Source of the DNA: CAYUMU01 sp964445985
GTDB lineage: Bacteria; Planctomycetota; Planctomycetia; Pirellulales; S012-138
Direction of reading: 5' to 3'
Assembly (NCBI GenBank): GCA_964445985.1
Contig: CAYUMU010000001.1
Coordinates: 124,001 to 188,000, forward strand
Length of the DNA: 64,000 nucleotides
Both the position numbers and the translations under genes were made by a program. Positions 1-9,400 of the stretch are shown here, one piece after another (position 1 is the stretch's first letter; every line of letters begins with the position of its first letter). A model generated the notes under the pieces. It was not told where the DNA came from, ran no database searches, and was given only the letters and a program-made list of their open reading frames with translations.

Positions 1-933
1 GCCGTGTATGTGATCGGCCTGCGAGAAGAAGCTGAAGCCGCCATGTTGGCCCTGCACGGCGCCAGCCGCCCCGTGGTCTGCCGGCCTATTGCCGCCGGCC
101 TGGGGGGCGATTGTCACTGGCAGTTGGAACACCCCTCGGGCGCGCGAATCAAGGCCGCCTGCTGCCGAGCCGCGGCGTTCGTGGCAGGCGATGCGGCGCA
201 AGAGGCAGAGCTAATCGCCGCCGGCTATCCGCGGGATCGAATCCACCACATACCCCTGGGAGTGCCCGAGTTCCCCGCGGCCAGCATGTGGAACCGCGAT
301 CAATGCCGCGCGGCGCTCGTGGATTGCAGCCGGGCTTTCTACTTGCCCCAACGGGCGCCCCTGGCCATTTACGTCGGCGACTTGCTGCCCGAATTGGGCC
401 TGGAAACGCTGCTCGAAGCCTGGCCCCGCGTGTTGGTGAAGCACCCCCTCGCCTGCCTGTGGTTGATTGGCGATGGTCCTCAGCGGGTTCCGTTGCATCA
501 ACTTTGCGAACGCCTGAGGTTGCATCAGCGGGTGCTCATGCCGGGCGCGTTCGACCAGGTAACCGACTTGTTGGCGTCGGCCGATCTGTTTGTGTCTCCC
601 CAGGCTGCCGCTGGCGTGTCAGAATCGTTGCTCCGCGCCATGGCCGTAGGGCTGCCGGTCGTGGCGGCGCAACCGCCGGGCGGAAGTAAAAACCCCCTGG
701 TTGTCGATCGGCAAACCGGTCGGCTGGCGGCGGGCGATGACGCGAATTCGATCGCCGATGCAATCTTGGCGGTGCTCGATGACCCAATTTCTGCCGGACG
801 GATGGGCGCCGCCGCCCGCCAAAAGGTGCAAACCGAATACTCCCTGACGCGAAGCACCGAACTTCATCAACAGTTGTTTCGCCGGCTGTGCGATCCCAAC
901 TTTCAACTTCGACCGCAGCTTCTATCACCGTGA
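1..933 (+). CDS. GT4-type glycosyltransferase, 5' end outside window
   Basis: The reading frame is open from base 1, so the N-terminus lies upstream; about 310 residues of a protein usually 370-400 long are visible. The C-terminal half has the GT-B layout of GT4 retaining glycosyltransferases: a beta-strand with AIYVGDLLPELG, then LIGDGPQR (the nucleotide-sugar domain start), a segment SADLFVSP and the region GVSESLLRAMAVGLPVVA that corresponds to the EX7E donor-binding motif (E present, second position less canonical). It likely transfers a sugar from a nucleotide donor in cell-surface polysaccharide or glycoconjugate synthesis. Its stop overlaps the GTG start of the next glycosyltransferase, so the two are probably translationally coupled. 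Acceptor and donor cannot be told from sequence. Confidence 0.85.
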   Translation, partial: AVYVIGLREEAEAAMLALHGASRPVVCRPIAAGLGGDCHWQLEHPSGARIKAACCRAAAFVAGDAAQEAELIAAGYPRDRIHHIPLGVPEFPAASMWNRDQCRAALVDCSRAFYLPQRAPLAIYVGDLLPELGLETLLEAWPRVLVKHPLACLWLIGDGPQRVPLHQLCERLRLHQRVLMPGAFDQVTDLLASADLFVSPQAAAGVSESLLRAMAVGLPVVAAQPPGGSKNPLVVDRQTGRLAAGDDANSIADAILAVLDDPISAGRMGAAARQKVQTEYSLTRSTELHQQLFRRLCDPNFQLRPQLLSP

Positions 934-2078
934 CGCTCCGCATCCTGCATTTGTTAGACCACCTGCGACCTTCCGCCGCTCGCGCCCAAACAGGGCAACT
1001 CGGTGCCGGGCTGCGAGACGATTGCCACATGCACGTGGCATCGCTCGAACGTATTGCCGGGCGACGTGAGTGCGCGCAAGGCGCGGAAGATCTGCGCCAA
1101 CTGGGGGTAACCGTGGACGCGCTGAGCCAGGCGCGCGGCTTCGACCCCCTGGCCCTGTTCCGGCTGCGCAAACTGGTGCAACGCTTCAAGCCAGATATCG
1201 TGCATGCCTGGCAACCCTGGGGGCATGCTCTGCTCGGATTGCCAGGCAAATCGCTGGGCCCCGCGGTGGCTACCGTGGACTCCTGGCGCAGCGATTTGGG
1301 CGGCTGGGAGCAACGCTTCCAAAGGGCCGGCCTGCTCCGGGCCGATCGCGTGGTGGTTCCCCTGGTCGAGATGGCGACCAGGTTTTCGCCCGTGCCGCTG
1401 ACAGCAGAACAAACTTACATCATCAACCCCGGCGTCGATCGCGAGAGTTTGCCCAGCGAACCGCGTGTAACAAAGAAAGACTTGCTCGCCACCGTGGGCT
1501 TGTCACCCAATACGCTCGTCGTGGCCGCCGCGGGGCGAATGACGCGCGGCCGCGGCCTCCGCGAGTGCATCTGGAGTGCCGACATCCTCGGCAATCTCTT
1601 CCCCAATTTCTGCTTGCTCATCTTTGGGGAAGGCCCAGAGCGGCGACGGCTGGCCGCCTTCAACCGCCCGCTCCAAGGCTGGGCCTATACTCGTTTTGTC
1701 GGCTGGCACGACCTGCGAGACTGGTGGCCCCATATCGAGTTGTTCTGGCATTCCGACTACGAGCCCGGCCTCAGCCAGGTCTTGCTGGAAGCCATGGCCG
1801 CCGGCAAACCGGTGGTGGCCAGCGACACCCCCAGCCACCGCCGCTTTCTTTCCGACAACGAGAACGCCAGCCTGGCCGCGGTGGGCGATCGAACGTCGAT
1901 GGCCAAATGCGGGCGGCGTGTCTTGCTGGACGAAGAACTCAAGCATCGGATCGCCGCGGCCGGCCAACAAACCGTGGAAGACAGATTTCCTCTCTCCAAA
2001 TTTTTGATCAGCTACCGCGCGCTCTATACAGGCTTGGCAAGCTCACCAGCGACTCAACAGGCCAGGGCCACGGCGTAA
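930..2078 (+). CDS. GT4-type glycosyltransferase
   Basis: A 382-residue GT-B fold glycosyltransferase. I chose the GTG at 930 because it overlaps the upstream TGA (GTGA) and begins directly at the first Rossmann strand, VTLRILHLLDH; an in-frame start at 888 would add 14 residues inside the upstream gene. Visible features are the acceptor-side motif KPDIVHAWQPWGHALLG, the linker VDRESLP, the strand VAAAGRMTRGRGL, LIFGEGPERRRL, and the donor motif EPGLSQVLLEAMAAGKPVVA with both glutamates of EX7E. It probably acts with the first gene on the same glycan, cytoplasmic side of the inner membrane. No signal peptide or membrane segment is seen. Confidence 0.87.
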   Translation: MTLRILHLLDHLRPSAARAQTGQLGAGLRDDCHMHVASLERIAGRRECAQGAEDLRQLGVTVDALSQARGFDPLALFRLRKLVQRFKPDIVHAWQPWGHALLGLPGKSLGPAVATVDSWRSDLGGWEQRFQRAGLLRADRVVVPLVEMATRFSPVPLTAEQTYIINPGVDRESLPSEPRVTKKDLLATVGLSPNTLVVAAAGRMTRGRGLRECIWSADILGNLFPNFCLLIFGEGPERRRLAAFNRPLQGWAYTRFVGWHDLRDWWPHIELFWHSDYEPGLSQVLLEAMAAGKPVVASDTPSHRRFLSDNENASLAAVGDRTSMAKCGRRVLLDEELKHRIAAAGQQTVEDRFPLSKFLISYRALYTGLASSPATQQARATA

Positions 2079-2187
2079 AACAGCGGGCAGTTGTTGCGGG
2101 ATCTCCCGTTCATGTTCGGGCAGCCGCGCCGCCGGTTGCTGGTAGTTCAAATAACAAATGCCCGCTGGTTCCGCTGACGTCCCGTGG

Positions 2188-2212
2188 TAAGATTCTAGGG
2201 AGAGGAGAACAA
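2188..2212 (+). promoter_or_regulatory. -10-like hexamer and strong RBS before the antitoxin-like gene
   Basis: TAAGAT at 2188-2193 resembles a sigma70 -10 box, but no convincing -35 is seen. GGGAGAGGAG follows, ending about 6-7 nt before the ATG at 2215, and is an unusually good Shine-Dalgarno sequence for this window; it fixes the start of the small gene. Confidence 0.4.
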
Positions 2213-2214
2213 CA

Positions 2215-2433
2215 ATGTCACATGCTACCGAACCTGCAAAAACCGCCGCCAAGGCGATTCTTGACGCGCTACCCGACGACGCGTCCTGGGAAGACGTGCA
2301 ATACCATCTCTACGTCCGGCAACAAATTGACGCCGGCTTAGAAGACGAAGCAGCCGGGCGCCTGATTAACACCGACGAGATGCGACGACGTTTAGCTGAA
2401 CACAAGGCTCAACGCGGGAAGGCAAACAGTTGA
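2215..2433 (+). CDS. Small antitoxin-like protein
   Basis: 72 residues, acidic N-terminal half (AKAILDALPDDASWEDVQY) followed by a short basic tail. This layout, especially the LDALPDDASWEDV region and the C-terminal helix DEMRRRLAEHK, is typical of the small antitoxins encoded immediately upstream of RelE/ParE-type toxins in cyanobacteria and planctomycetes. A strong RBS (AGAGGAG) precedes the ATG. Its TGA overlaps the TTG start of a toxin-like frame that is truncated (next entry), so this is now an orphan antitoxin or a relic. Family assignment comes from recognition of the pattern and gene order, not from a search. Confidence 0.65.
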   Translation: MSHATEPAKTAAKAILDALPDDASWEDVQYHLYVRQQIDAGLEDEAAGRLINTDEMRRRLAEHKAQRGKANS

Positions 2434-2501
2434 AAGTTCGCTGGACGGAACGAGCTTCCAAGGATGCACTGGAGCAGGCGGTCGGGGCTGGGACGCCCTG
2501 A
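2430..2501 (+). pseudogene. Truncated ParE/RelE-family toxin (N-terminal 23 residues only)
   Basis: The frame starts with TTG overlapping the antitoxin stop (TTGA) and reads MKVRWTERASKDALEQAV, the characteristic first strand and helix of ParE/RelE toxins, then GAGTP and a stop. A full toxin is 85-105 residues. The similarity to a toxin ends where a palindromic element begins at about 2481, and the in-frame TGA at 2499 lies inside that element. No continuation of the toxin is visible between 2621 and the next gene at 2650, so the C-terminus appears deleted as well as interrupted. Confidence 0.6.
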
Positions 2502-2621
2502 GGTTACGAAGGGCGTGGTCGAGGCCACATGCCGGGGCGGCCTTTTTTGTCATGGCTTTGGCCAAACTCCGCTGCTGCCACGCCCTTCGCTGAGGCTCAG
2601 GGGACGTGCCACCAGCCCGAT
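2481..2621. repeat. 141-bp palindromic element with inverted ends of about 40 bp
   Basis: The left arm (2481-2519) and the reverse complement of the right arm (2577-2621) share the same order of words: TCGGGGCTGG or TCGGGCTGG, ACG-CC, CCTGAG, CGAAGGGCGTGG. Within the left arm ACGCCCT and AGGGCGT also pair. About 57 bp separate the arms. Related units occur at 28955-28994 and 29000-29037, so this is a dispersed intergenic family (REP/MITE-like). No transposase is encoded. It sits on the broken toxin gene. Confidence 0.6.
2522..2548 (+). terminator. Possible rho-independent terminator inside the palindromic element
   Basis: AGGCC (2522-2526) can pair with GGCCT (2539-2543) across a 12-nt loop, followed by a T run (2543-2548). 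The stem is short; it would end transcripts from the antitoxin-like gene. Confidence 0.35.
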
Positions 2622-2649
2622 CCATCCGAGCAACACTTGGCAAAACCCC

Positions 2650-3678
2650 TTAGTCGCGCGCCACGCCGCGGCTGCGCAGCTCCGCCACCACGGCCTGCAC
2701 AATGCGATCCACCTGGGGACCAGTAGCTTCCGCGGCCCGCACGGGGCAGCCTCCCACCGGCTCGTTGGCAAAGCCTTCCTCGGCCAACAGGCATTGTAGC
2801 GTATCGCTCACCACGGTCAGGTCGACGTGCTGGCTGGGCGCCAGCGGCTGCCGGCCCACGCCCGTTTCAAACCCGCGCAGCCGCAGGGCCGCGCGAAAGC
2901 CTTCGGGGAAATCGGCCGTATACAACATGGCGTCGAACAGTTTGAGCAGCTTGTACTGCAGCACCCGGGCTTCGTCCAAACGCAGCGCCAACGTCAAGTC
3001 GTACAGCTTCCGCGTGATCTCGGGCACAATCCCGCTGGTGGCATTCGTGCCGCCGTCGCAGCCAATGATCAGCATCGGCACCAGGGCCGCGTCCCAACCG
3101 GTCAAGAAGCAGAAATCGGGACGGGTCGGCCGCACCGCCTGAATCATCCGCATCATGTGCGGCAGATCGCCCGAACTATCTTTGATCGCCACCACGCGCG
3201 GACATTCCTCGGCCAGCCGCTGCACCGTGGCCACATCGATCGGCGAGGCAAACATGGGAATGTTGTACAGCGTGACGTCAATCGGCGAATTATCGGCAAT
3301 TTCCTTAAAGTACGCATAAACGGCCGGCGGGCTCAGCTTGTAGTAAAAGGGCGAAACAATCGCCACGGCGCGAGCTCCCATCTCGTGGTAAGCCTCGCAG
3401 GCCCGAATGGTTTCGCGGGTATTGGCCTCCGCGGCCCCCGCCAAAACCGGCACGCGGTTCGCCGCCTGGTCGGTCACGATCTCGATGATTCGCCGCCGTT
3501 CTTCGGCCGTGAACCGCGTGAATTCGCCCGTCGATCCGTTCGGATATAGACCATGCACGCCCTGTTCGATAAGCCAATCGGTATACCGCCGCAGCTCTTC
3601 TTCGTGAATTTCGCCGCGGCGATCGAGCGGCACCAGGTTCGGCGTGAAAATACCGCGCAGTTCAAATGTGTCAGGCAT
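2650..3678 (-). CDS. DapA-family (dihydrodipicolinate synthase / N-acetylneuraminate lyase) class I aldolase
   Basis: 342 residues from the ATG at 3678; longer upstream frames run into the divergent intergenic region. The (beta/alpha)8 family signatures are present: GIFTPNLVPLDRRGEI at the N-terminus, the GSTGEF pyruvate-binding loop, the catalytic Tyr138 in VTLYNIPMF, and the Schiff-base Lys166 in VVAIKDSSGD. Members condense or cleave pyruvate-containing compounds. The lysine-pathway enzyme is only about 290-300 residues; here about 45 extra C-terminal residues (after LRGFETG) are unusual, which argues for a sugar-acid lyase/aldolase of another pathway rather than housekeeping DapA. No lysine genes are adjacent. 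Substrate unknown. Confidence 0.85.
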   Translation of the reverse strand: MPDTFELRGIFTPNLVPLDRRGEIHEEELRRYTDWLIEQGVHGLYPNGSTGEFTRFTAEERRRIIEIVTDQAANRVPVLAGAAEANTRETIRACEAYHEMGARAVAIVSPFYYKLSPPAVYAYFKEIADNSPIDVTLYNIPMFASPIDVATVQRLAEECPRVVAIKDSSGDLPHMMRMIQAVRPTRPDFCFLTGWDAALVPMLIIGCDGGTNATSGIVPEITRKLYDLTLALRLDEARVLQYKLLKLFDAMLYTADFPEGFRAALRLRGFETGVGRQPLAPSQHVDLTVVSDTLQCLLAEEGFANEPVGGCPVRAAEATGPQVDRIVQAVVAELRSRGVARD

Positions 3679-4021
3679 AACGACCGGGGAATGCGGGGTG
3701 CTGGAAGGTGTTTGGCGGGTGAGGTCGGCGAAATCCGTGGGCAACCGCGGGCGGGGCGGAAGCAAAAATCCTGGCGGAATTTCGCGCGCATACCCGGCGC
3801 CGCATGTCCATCATAGCTTGCAGTTGGCCTGCCGCGAGATACCTTTTTCGCCAGGAACTTTCTCCCAGACGTTACAACCCCAGCCCTCGCTGCGCCTGCC
3901 GCAACGTCGTAGAATTGCAGCGAATGGCATACGTCTCCCCGCCCCCCCCCAAGGCCTCCCCGCGGTCTCGCCAGGCAAAGTCGAATCACCGCGGGCGACC
4001 TCCCACCGATGTGGAAACCCC
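3679..4021. other. Divergent intergenic region between the DapA-family gene and the response regulator
   Basis: 343 bp between two divergent starts, so promoters for both must lie here. A long run of C with short interruptions occurs near 3940-3950. I see no convincing operator, repeat or small gene. Confidence 0.5.
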
Positions 4022-4693
4022 ATGGAATTGTTGATCGTGGAAGATGAGCAGCGGCTTGGCAAAGCGCTGGAACGCGGGCTGCAAGAAGCGGGCCACATTT
4101 GCACCTGGTCTCGCAACGGCTCGCAGGGCTTGGAATTGGCGCAAACCCAGCAGTTCGACGCCGTGATTCTCGACCTGATGTTGCCCGACCTCGACGGCAT
4201 GGCCATCTTGCAATCGTTGCGGAAAGACGGCATCCAAACCCCCGTGCTGGTGCTCACCGCCTTGGGCTCGGTGGATGATCGAGTACGTGGGCTCGAGCAC
4301 GGGGCCGATGATTACCTGGTCAAGCCGTTTGCTTTTCCAGAACTGCTGGCCCGCCTGCAGGCTCTCTGCCGGCGATCCTCGGTGCGGCCGGCCCTCTGCC
4401 ATCGCGCTGGCCCTCTGGAACTCAACCTCAGCACCCGCAAGGTCACTCGCGGGAACGCGGAGATCGATCTCTCCCCCACCGAGTTCAGCATTTTGGAATT
4501 CCTGATGCGGCACACCGGCCACGTGGTGACGCGCAAAATGCTCAACGAACACCTGTGGGGAGAAGATTGGCAGGGCATCACCAACGTGATCGACGTGCAC
4601 ATCAATCGGCTGCGGCGGAAGATCGACAAAGGACAGGACGAATCGCTGATTCACACCGTGCGAGGCCGAGGCTATGTTCTTCGCGCGGGTTAA
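4022..4693 (+). CDS. OmpR/PhoB-family response regulator
   Basis: 223 residues from the ATG at 4022 (MELLIVEDE). The receiver domain (about 1-118) has the acidic pair E7-D8, the phospho-acceptor Asp51 in VILDLMLPDLDG, the Thr/Ser switch in VLVLTALG and Lys in DDYLVKPFAF. The C-terminal winged-helix domain (about 125-220) contains LSPTEFSILEFLMRHTG, the recognition-helix region TNVIDVHINRLRRKID and the closing wing IHTVRGRGYVLR. The set is typical of PhoB/QseB-like regulators. The histidine kinase gene begins inside its last codons, so they are a co-translated pair. Targets are unknown; autoregulation and control of the divergent DapA-family gene are possible. Confidence 0.93.
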   Translation: MELLIVEDEQRLGKALERGLQEAGHICTWSRNGSQGLELAQTQQFDAVILDLMLPDLDGMAILQSLRKDGIQTPVLVLTALGSVDDRVRGLEHGADDYLVKPFAFPELLARLQALCRRSSVRPALCHRAGPLELNLSTRKVTRGNAEIDLSPTEFSILEFLMRHTGHVVTRKMLNEHLWGEDWQGITNVIDVHINRLRRKIDKGQDESLIHTVRGRGYVLRAG

Positions 4694-6068
4694 ACAAATC
4701 AGCCGCATGCTCCGCTTTCGGCTGCTGCTCTGGAACGTGGTCGTCATCGTGCTGACCGCGGTCGCCACCCTGCTCGGAATGCAAATCGGCGTCCGTCGCG
4801 CCCTGTTGCACGAAGTCGATACTTTTTTGCTAGACGACGTGGCGTCGCTGCAGGGCGTCGAAATCAATGCCCCGTCGCCTCCCAGCGTGCCGATCACGGC
4901 CCAGCGGTCGTCGCTGCAACATCACGGGCATGGCCGCTTTGTCGCCGTGTTCGATCATCGGGGCCAACTTCTGTGGGAAAGCGACGATCAGCCTGGCGAT
5001 CTGCTCCCTGCGCTACCGCTCAAGAACCTGGGACCAACCCAAACGGCCGGCTTTCGAATCGTGCAACGCTTTGTTACCAGCGCCGAGGGCGCCCCCATCC
5101 TGGTTCGCGTGGGCATACCCTTGGACGTGATCGTGGAAGATGTGCAGCGCGTGGATATGCTGGCCGTGATCGTGGCCTGCATTGTGCTGCTGATTGCGCC
5201 CGTGGTGGGGTACGCACTCACCGGTCGCGTGATTTCGGTGATTCGCGATATTACCGATCGCACCTCGTTGCTCCGACCGGCCAAACTGGACGAACGCTTG
5301 CCCATTCGCGGCACCGGCGACGAACTCGACCAACTGGCCGCCACCGTCAATGGCCTGCTCGACCGCTTGGCCTCGTATCTGGGCCGGCGCGAAGACTTCG
5401 TTGCCAATGCGGCGCACGAGCTGCGCACGCCCGTCGCGGCCATTCGCAGCACGGCCGAAGTTGCCCTGGTATTCGGCCGCACCCCGGCCGAATACCAGGA
5501 CATTTTGGACGGCGTGATCGAAGAATGCTCCGGTCTCGACCACCTGGTAAATCAATTGCTGCTGCTGTCGGAAAGTGAAGGCGACCGCCTTCGCATTCAC
5601 GGCGAAAGAGCCCCTCTTCACGAAGTCGTTTCCCGCTCGTGCGAAATGTTCGCCGCCGTGGCCGAATCGCTCGAGATCACGCTCACCGTCAATGTGCGGC
5701 CGGCCGTCGTGGAAGGCAACGCGGCCCACCTCCGCCAGGTGATCAATAATCTACTCGACAACGCACTCAAGTTCACCCCGCCGGGAGGGCGAATCGACGT
5801 GAGCTTGGAGCACAATCGCGACCTGCGGCAAACCGTGCTCCGCGTGGCCAATACCGGGCTCGGCATTGCCGACTACGACCTGCCTTTGATTTTCGAGCGG
5901 TTCTACCAATGCAATAAGTCACGTTCCAGCAACAATGGCCGCCGCGGCACGGGCCTGGGGCTCAGCATTTGCAAAAACATTGTGGAAGCCCACAACGGCG
6001 CCATTGAAGTCACCAGCGAGCTCAATCAGCTCACGGTGTTCACGGTGACGCTCCCTTTCGCCAGCTAG
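4674..6068 (+). CDS. Membrane sensor histidine kinase
   Basis: 464 residues; the ATG at 4674 overlaps the regulator by 20 bp and has a GAGG just upstream (an ATG at 4707 is an alternative). Order of parts: TM1 about 17-37; periplasmic sensor about 38-160 with no recognised ligand-binding motif; TM2 about 162-184; HAMP about 185-237; dimerisation domain with the phospho-acceptor His248 in NAAHELRTPVAAI; HATPase with the N box (INNLLDNALKFTPPGG), G1 (VANTGLGI) and G2 (RRGTGLGLSICKNIVEAH). All catalytic boxes are intact. It should phosphorylate the adjacent OmpR-type regulator in response to an envelope signal. Confidence 0.93.
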   Translation: MFFARVKQISRMLRFRLLLWNVVVIVLTAVATLLGMQIGVRRALLHEVDTFLLDDVASLQGVEINAPSPPSVPITAQRSSLQHHGHGRFVAVFDHRGQLLWESDDQPGDLLPALPLKNLGPTQTAGFRIVQRFVTSAEGAPILVRVGIPLDVIVEDVQRVDMLAVIVACIVLLIAPVVGYALTGRVISVIRDITDRTSLLRPAKLDERLPIRGTGDELDQLAATVNGLLDRLASYLGRREDFVANAAHELRTPVAAIRSTAEVALVFGRTPAEYQDILDGVIEECSGLDHLVNQLLLLSESEGDRLRIHGERAPLHEVVSRSCEMFAAVAESLEITLTVNVRPAVVEGNAAHLRQVINNLLDNALKFTPPGGRIDVSLEHNRDLRQTVLRVANTGLGIADYDLPLIFERFYQCNKSRSSNNGRRGTGLGLSICKNIVEAHNGAIEVTSELNQLTVFTVTLPFAS

Positions 6069-6408
6069 GAGTGGCCGCCCTTTAAGGGTTTCTCGCCCCA
6101 CCGTTTCCAGGTGTATTGGACTTTTGCAGACCCTTCGCAGCCGTCCTCCGGTGCTGCAATTGCCGCATTAATCGCAACCCGACGCGTTAGCGAGGGACGT
6201 TTGCCGGTCTCCTTCGCGGTCGCGTTGGGGCAAGAATCAGCGGCGAGGCGTGCATCCTCCGCGAAAGGGAACGAATCGAGAATCCGTTAAAGTCAGAAGG
6301 GTTTTGATGTGCTTTTCCCCGGTTTGGGCATGTTAGACTGGCGGAAACACGCCAGGGGATTCATTCTTTCCCCCCGGTCATCGTTGAGAGAATGGGGTCA
6401 CTCGCACA
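6069..6408. other. Intergenic region before kinase-propeller gene 1
   Basis: 340 bp. It contains one copy of a short dispersed repeat at 6176-6199 and a possible extended -10 (TGTTAGACT, 6331-6339) about 70 bp before the next ATG. No small gene or clear terminator is seen. Confidence 0.45.
6176..6199. repeat. Short dispersed repeat (CCCGACGCGTTAGCGAGG type), copy 1
   Basis: AACCCGACGCGTTAGCGAGG is nearly identical to AACCCGACGCGTAAGCGAGG at 37713-37732, and similar to another copy at 37683-37704. It contains the palindromic core ACGCGT. I recall such phrases recurring in planctomycete intergenic DNA, but only these three are in the window. Confidence 0.6.
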
Positions 6409-9400
6409 ATGGATCGTCCATTTTCGCACTCCTCGCTAGGACTTTCGCGGCAGCGACAGATCGATTCCATTTGCGACGCGTTTGAAGCGGCCTGGCAAGC
6501 GGGCCAGAACCCGCCCTCGGAGCTCTTTCTAGCTCGTGTGCCGCAATTGGAAAGGATGGCCTTATTAAGGGAACTGCTCCGCTTGGAGCTTACCTACCGC
6601 CTGGCAGCCAACGAACAGCTGCAGACCGCGGAGTTCCAACACCGGTTCCCTGAGTTTCCGGAGGTTGTTGCCGAGGTTCTCGATCAATTGCCGCAATTGG
6701 GCGAAACCCGCCTCCGCCGGGTGGCGGAACGCAGTTCCGCCCATCGTACGTTCACGCCTCGCGCTTCTACCGAACCAAGGCTAGCGGCCGATGACACCGC
6801 CCAATTTGCAGATGAAACACATGCTTCGCCGCCGCGAAAGCGCTTTGGCAATTACGAACTGCTCCAGCGAATTGGCCGCGGCGGCATGGGCGTTGTGTAC
6901 CAGGCTCAACAGATGGAGCCAATCCGCCGCGTCGTGGCGATCAAGATGATTCTGGCGGGGCAATTCGCCGACCCCTGCGACGTCCAGCGGTTTCACGCCG
7001 AAGCGGAGGCTGCCGCCAGCCTCGATCATCCCGGTATCGTGCCCATCTATGAGGTGGGGCAGCAGGAAGGCCAGAACTACTATTCGATGGCATTTGTCGA
7101 GGGTGAAGGTCTCGCCAAGCGACTGATCGCCGGACCGCTTCCGCCCACCGAGGCCGCCAGCATCGCGCTGCAAATTTCGCAAGCGGTCGCGTACGCCCAC
7201 AGCCAGGGCATCATCCATCGCGACCTCAAGCCGGGAAATATTTTGCTCGATGCGAGCAACCGACCCCGCATTACCGACTTTGGCCTGGCCAAGCGATTGA
7301 CCGAAGACAGCGATCGCACGGCCGAAGGCCAAATCCTGGGCACTCCCAGCTATATGCCCCCCGAACAGGCGCGCGGGGAGCGCAGCAGTATTGGGCCGCG
7401 TTCCGATCTCTACGCGCTGGGTGGAATCTTGTACGCCATGCTGACCGGCCGTCCGCCGTTCCAGGCCGCCTCGTTCGAAACCGTACTCCAACAACTGATG
7501 CAGCTGGAGCCCGTTTCGCCCCGACAGCTCAACCCCGAGGTGCCCAAAGACCTCGAAACCATCTGTCTGAAGTGTTTAGAAAAGGATCCGGCCCGGCGGT
7601 ATGAATCCGCCCTCGAACTCGCGAACGATCTGGTCCGGTTTCTTGGCAACAAGCCCATCCACGCGCGCCCCGTTCGCCGGCTGGAGCGCCTGCAAAAGTG
7701 GGTCCGCCGCGATCCCCGAACCGCCCTGCTGTTAACTGCGGTTGTGGCGGCGCTCACCGTGGGCGCCACCATCTCCACCGTTTATTGGCTGCGCTCCGAA
7801 CACGCCGCCCACGAATTGCGGCAGACCAATATCAGTTTGGCCGACGCCAATCTTCGGGAGCGCGAAGCCCGCGGTCAGGCCACGCTCCGAGCCCAAGAGG
7901 CCGTCGAAGCTCGCCAGGCCGTGGCATCGGCGCTCGATCGATCCCAAAGCGAACTCGAGTTGGCTCGCCGTCGGTTGTACATCGCCGACATTCAACTTGC
8001 CGATCAGGCATACCACGAGCAAGACCTGGCTACGCTCCAGCATCTGCTCGAGAAGCATCTTCCTTCGCCCGACTCGGATGCGCCCGACCTGCGCGACTGG
8101 GAATGGTACTATCTCCGCAGCCGCTGCCAGCAAGACGACCTGACGTTCCGAGCACACTCCCACCGAGTGGAATCCCTTGCTTGGAAGCCCGATGAAACCG
8201 AGGTTGCCTCGGCTGACTCCAGTGGGCAAATCTTGGTTTTTGATCCCCACCACGGCAACGTGCGTCTCCGCTTGAATTATGGCATCGCCAAACAATGCCA
8301 ACTTCACTGGCAGGCCGAAGGCACGTACCTGCTCGCGGTGCTCGCGCCAATCGAGCGGCAGCTTCCCTCCACGCCGTCCGAGCCCTCCCCGATTTTGGTC
8401 TGGGACGCCGCGACCGGCGAGGCAGTGCTTTCCGAAATGGGGCTGGACGCGGTTTGGTCGAGCAGCGGCGACCTTCTGGCTTGGATCGACGCCCAAAACC
8501 AGGTCCGCCTCAGGGAGCCGGCAAAGGCAGAAACTCGGCAGCTAGCTCAATCCGCCACCCAGCCGCTGGCGCTGTGTTTCAACCCCGATGGCTCTGAGTT
8601 GTGCGTCGTGAACAAAACCCACGCTCGCACCCTCAATGTCAGCACCGGCGAGATTCGCTTGGAGATCCCCCTTGCCAGTCCCATGCAGGCCAAAGTGGCC
8701 TGGAGCCATGACCAGCAGAATTTGGCCCTGGCCCTGCAGCCAGCGGCCGGCGGCCCGCAACCACTCATTGTCTACCAGGCGAGCGATGGCAAAGTGCTAC
8801 ACCGGTTTGCTTTCGAGGGCAATCCCCTGCAATTGCAATGGTCGGCCGACTCGCAACTCTTAAGCCTGCAAGCCTTCGATACGCTGTTTGCCTACTCGCT
8901 TCCCACGGCGGCCACCACCAGAGTCGCCGCTTATTGCAGCCAGGTGAACGAAACGGCCGGCACTCTTTTGGCGGGCCAGCGCTCCCTTCAACTGCATGAG
9001 ATCGCCGCCGATGGAACCGCCGTGGCACGCAAAACCTGGTTGGGCCATATCGGCACTTTGCGAGCCATCGCCTGGTCGCCCTCGGGACAACGCATCGCGT
9101 CGGGCGGCGCCGATACCACCGTGCGAATTTGGAATGCTCAGCCCGCGGCAAAACCCCAACTGCTTAGCCCCGATGGCCGCTGGCGGTTCGTCGATGAGTA
9201 TCCCAACCTGAAGATTCACGACACCCGCAACCAACAACCGCCACTACAACTGGCCCGGAACACGATTCGCCAACTGATCTGGGATGCACGCTGCCAGCGC
9301 CTGGCCATGTTGCACGTTCATCCCGCGCAATCCATGGCAGGCCGGCTTACCCCGTCCAGGTCCACGGCTCAAATTTGGGATAGCGCCTCGGGCATGCTCT

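Noticed and set aside
888..930. Upstream start of the second glycosyltransferase at 888
   Set aside because: It adds 14 residues inside the preceding gene with no RBS, while the GTG at 930 gives a GTGA coupling and begins at the first strand of the fold.
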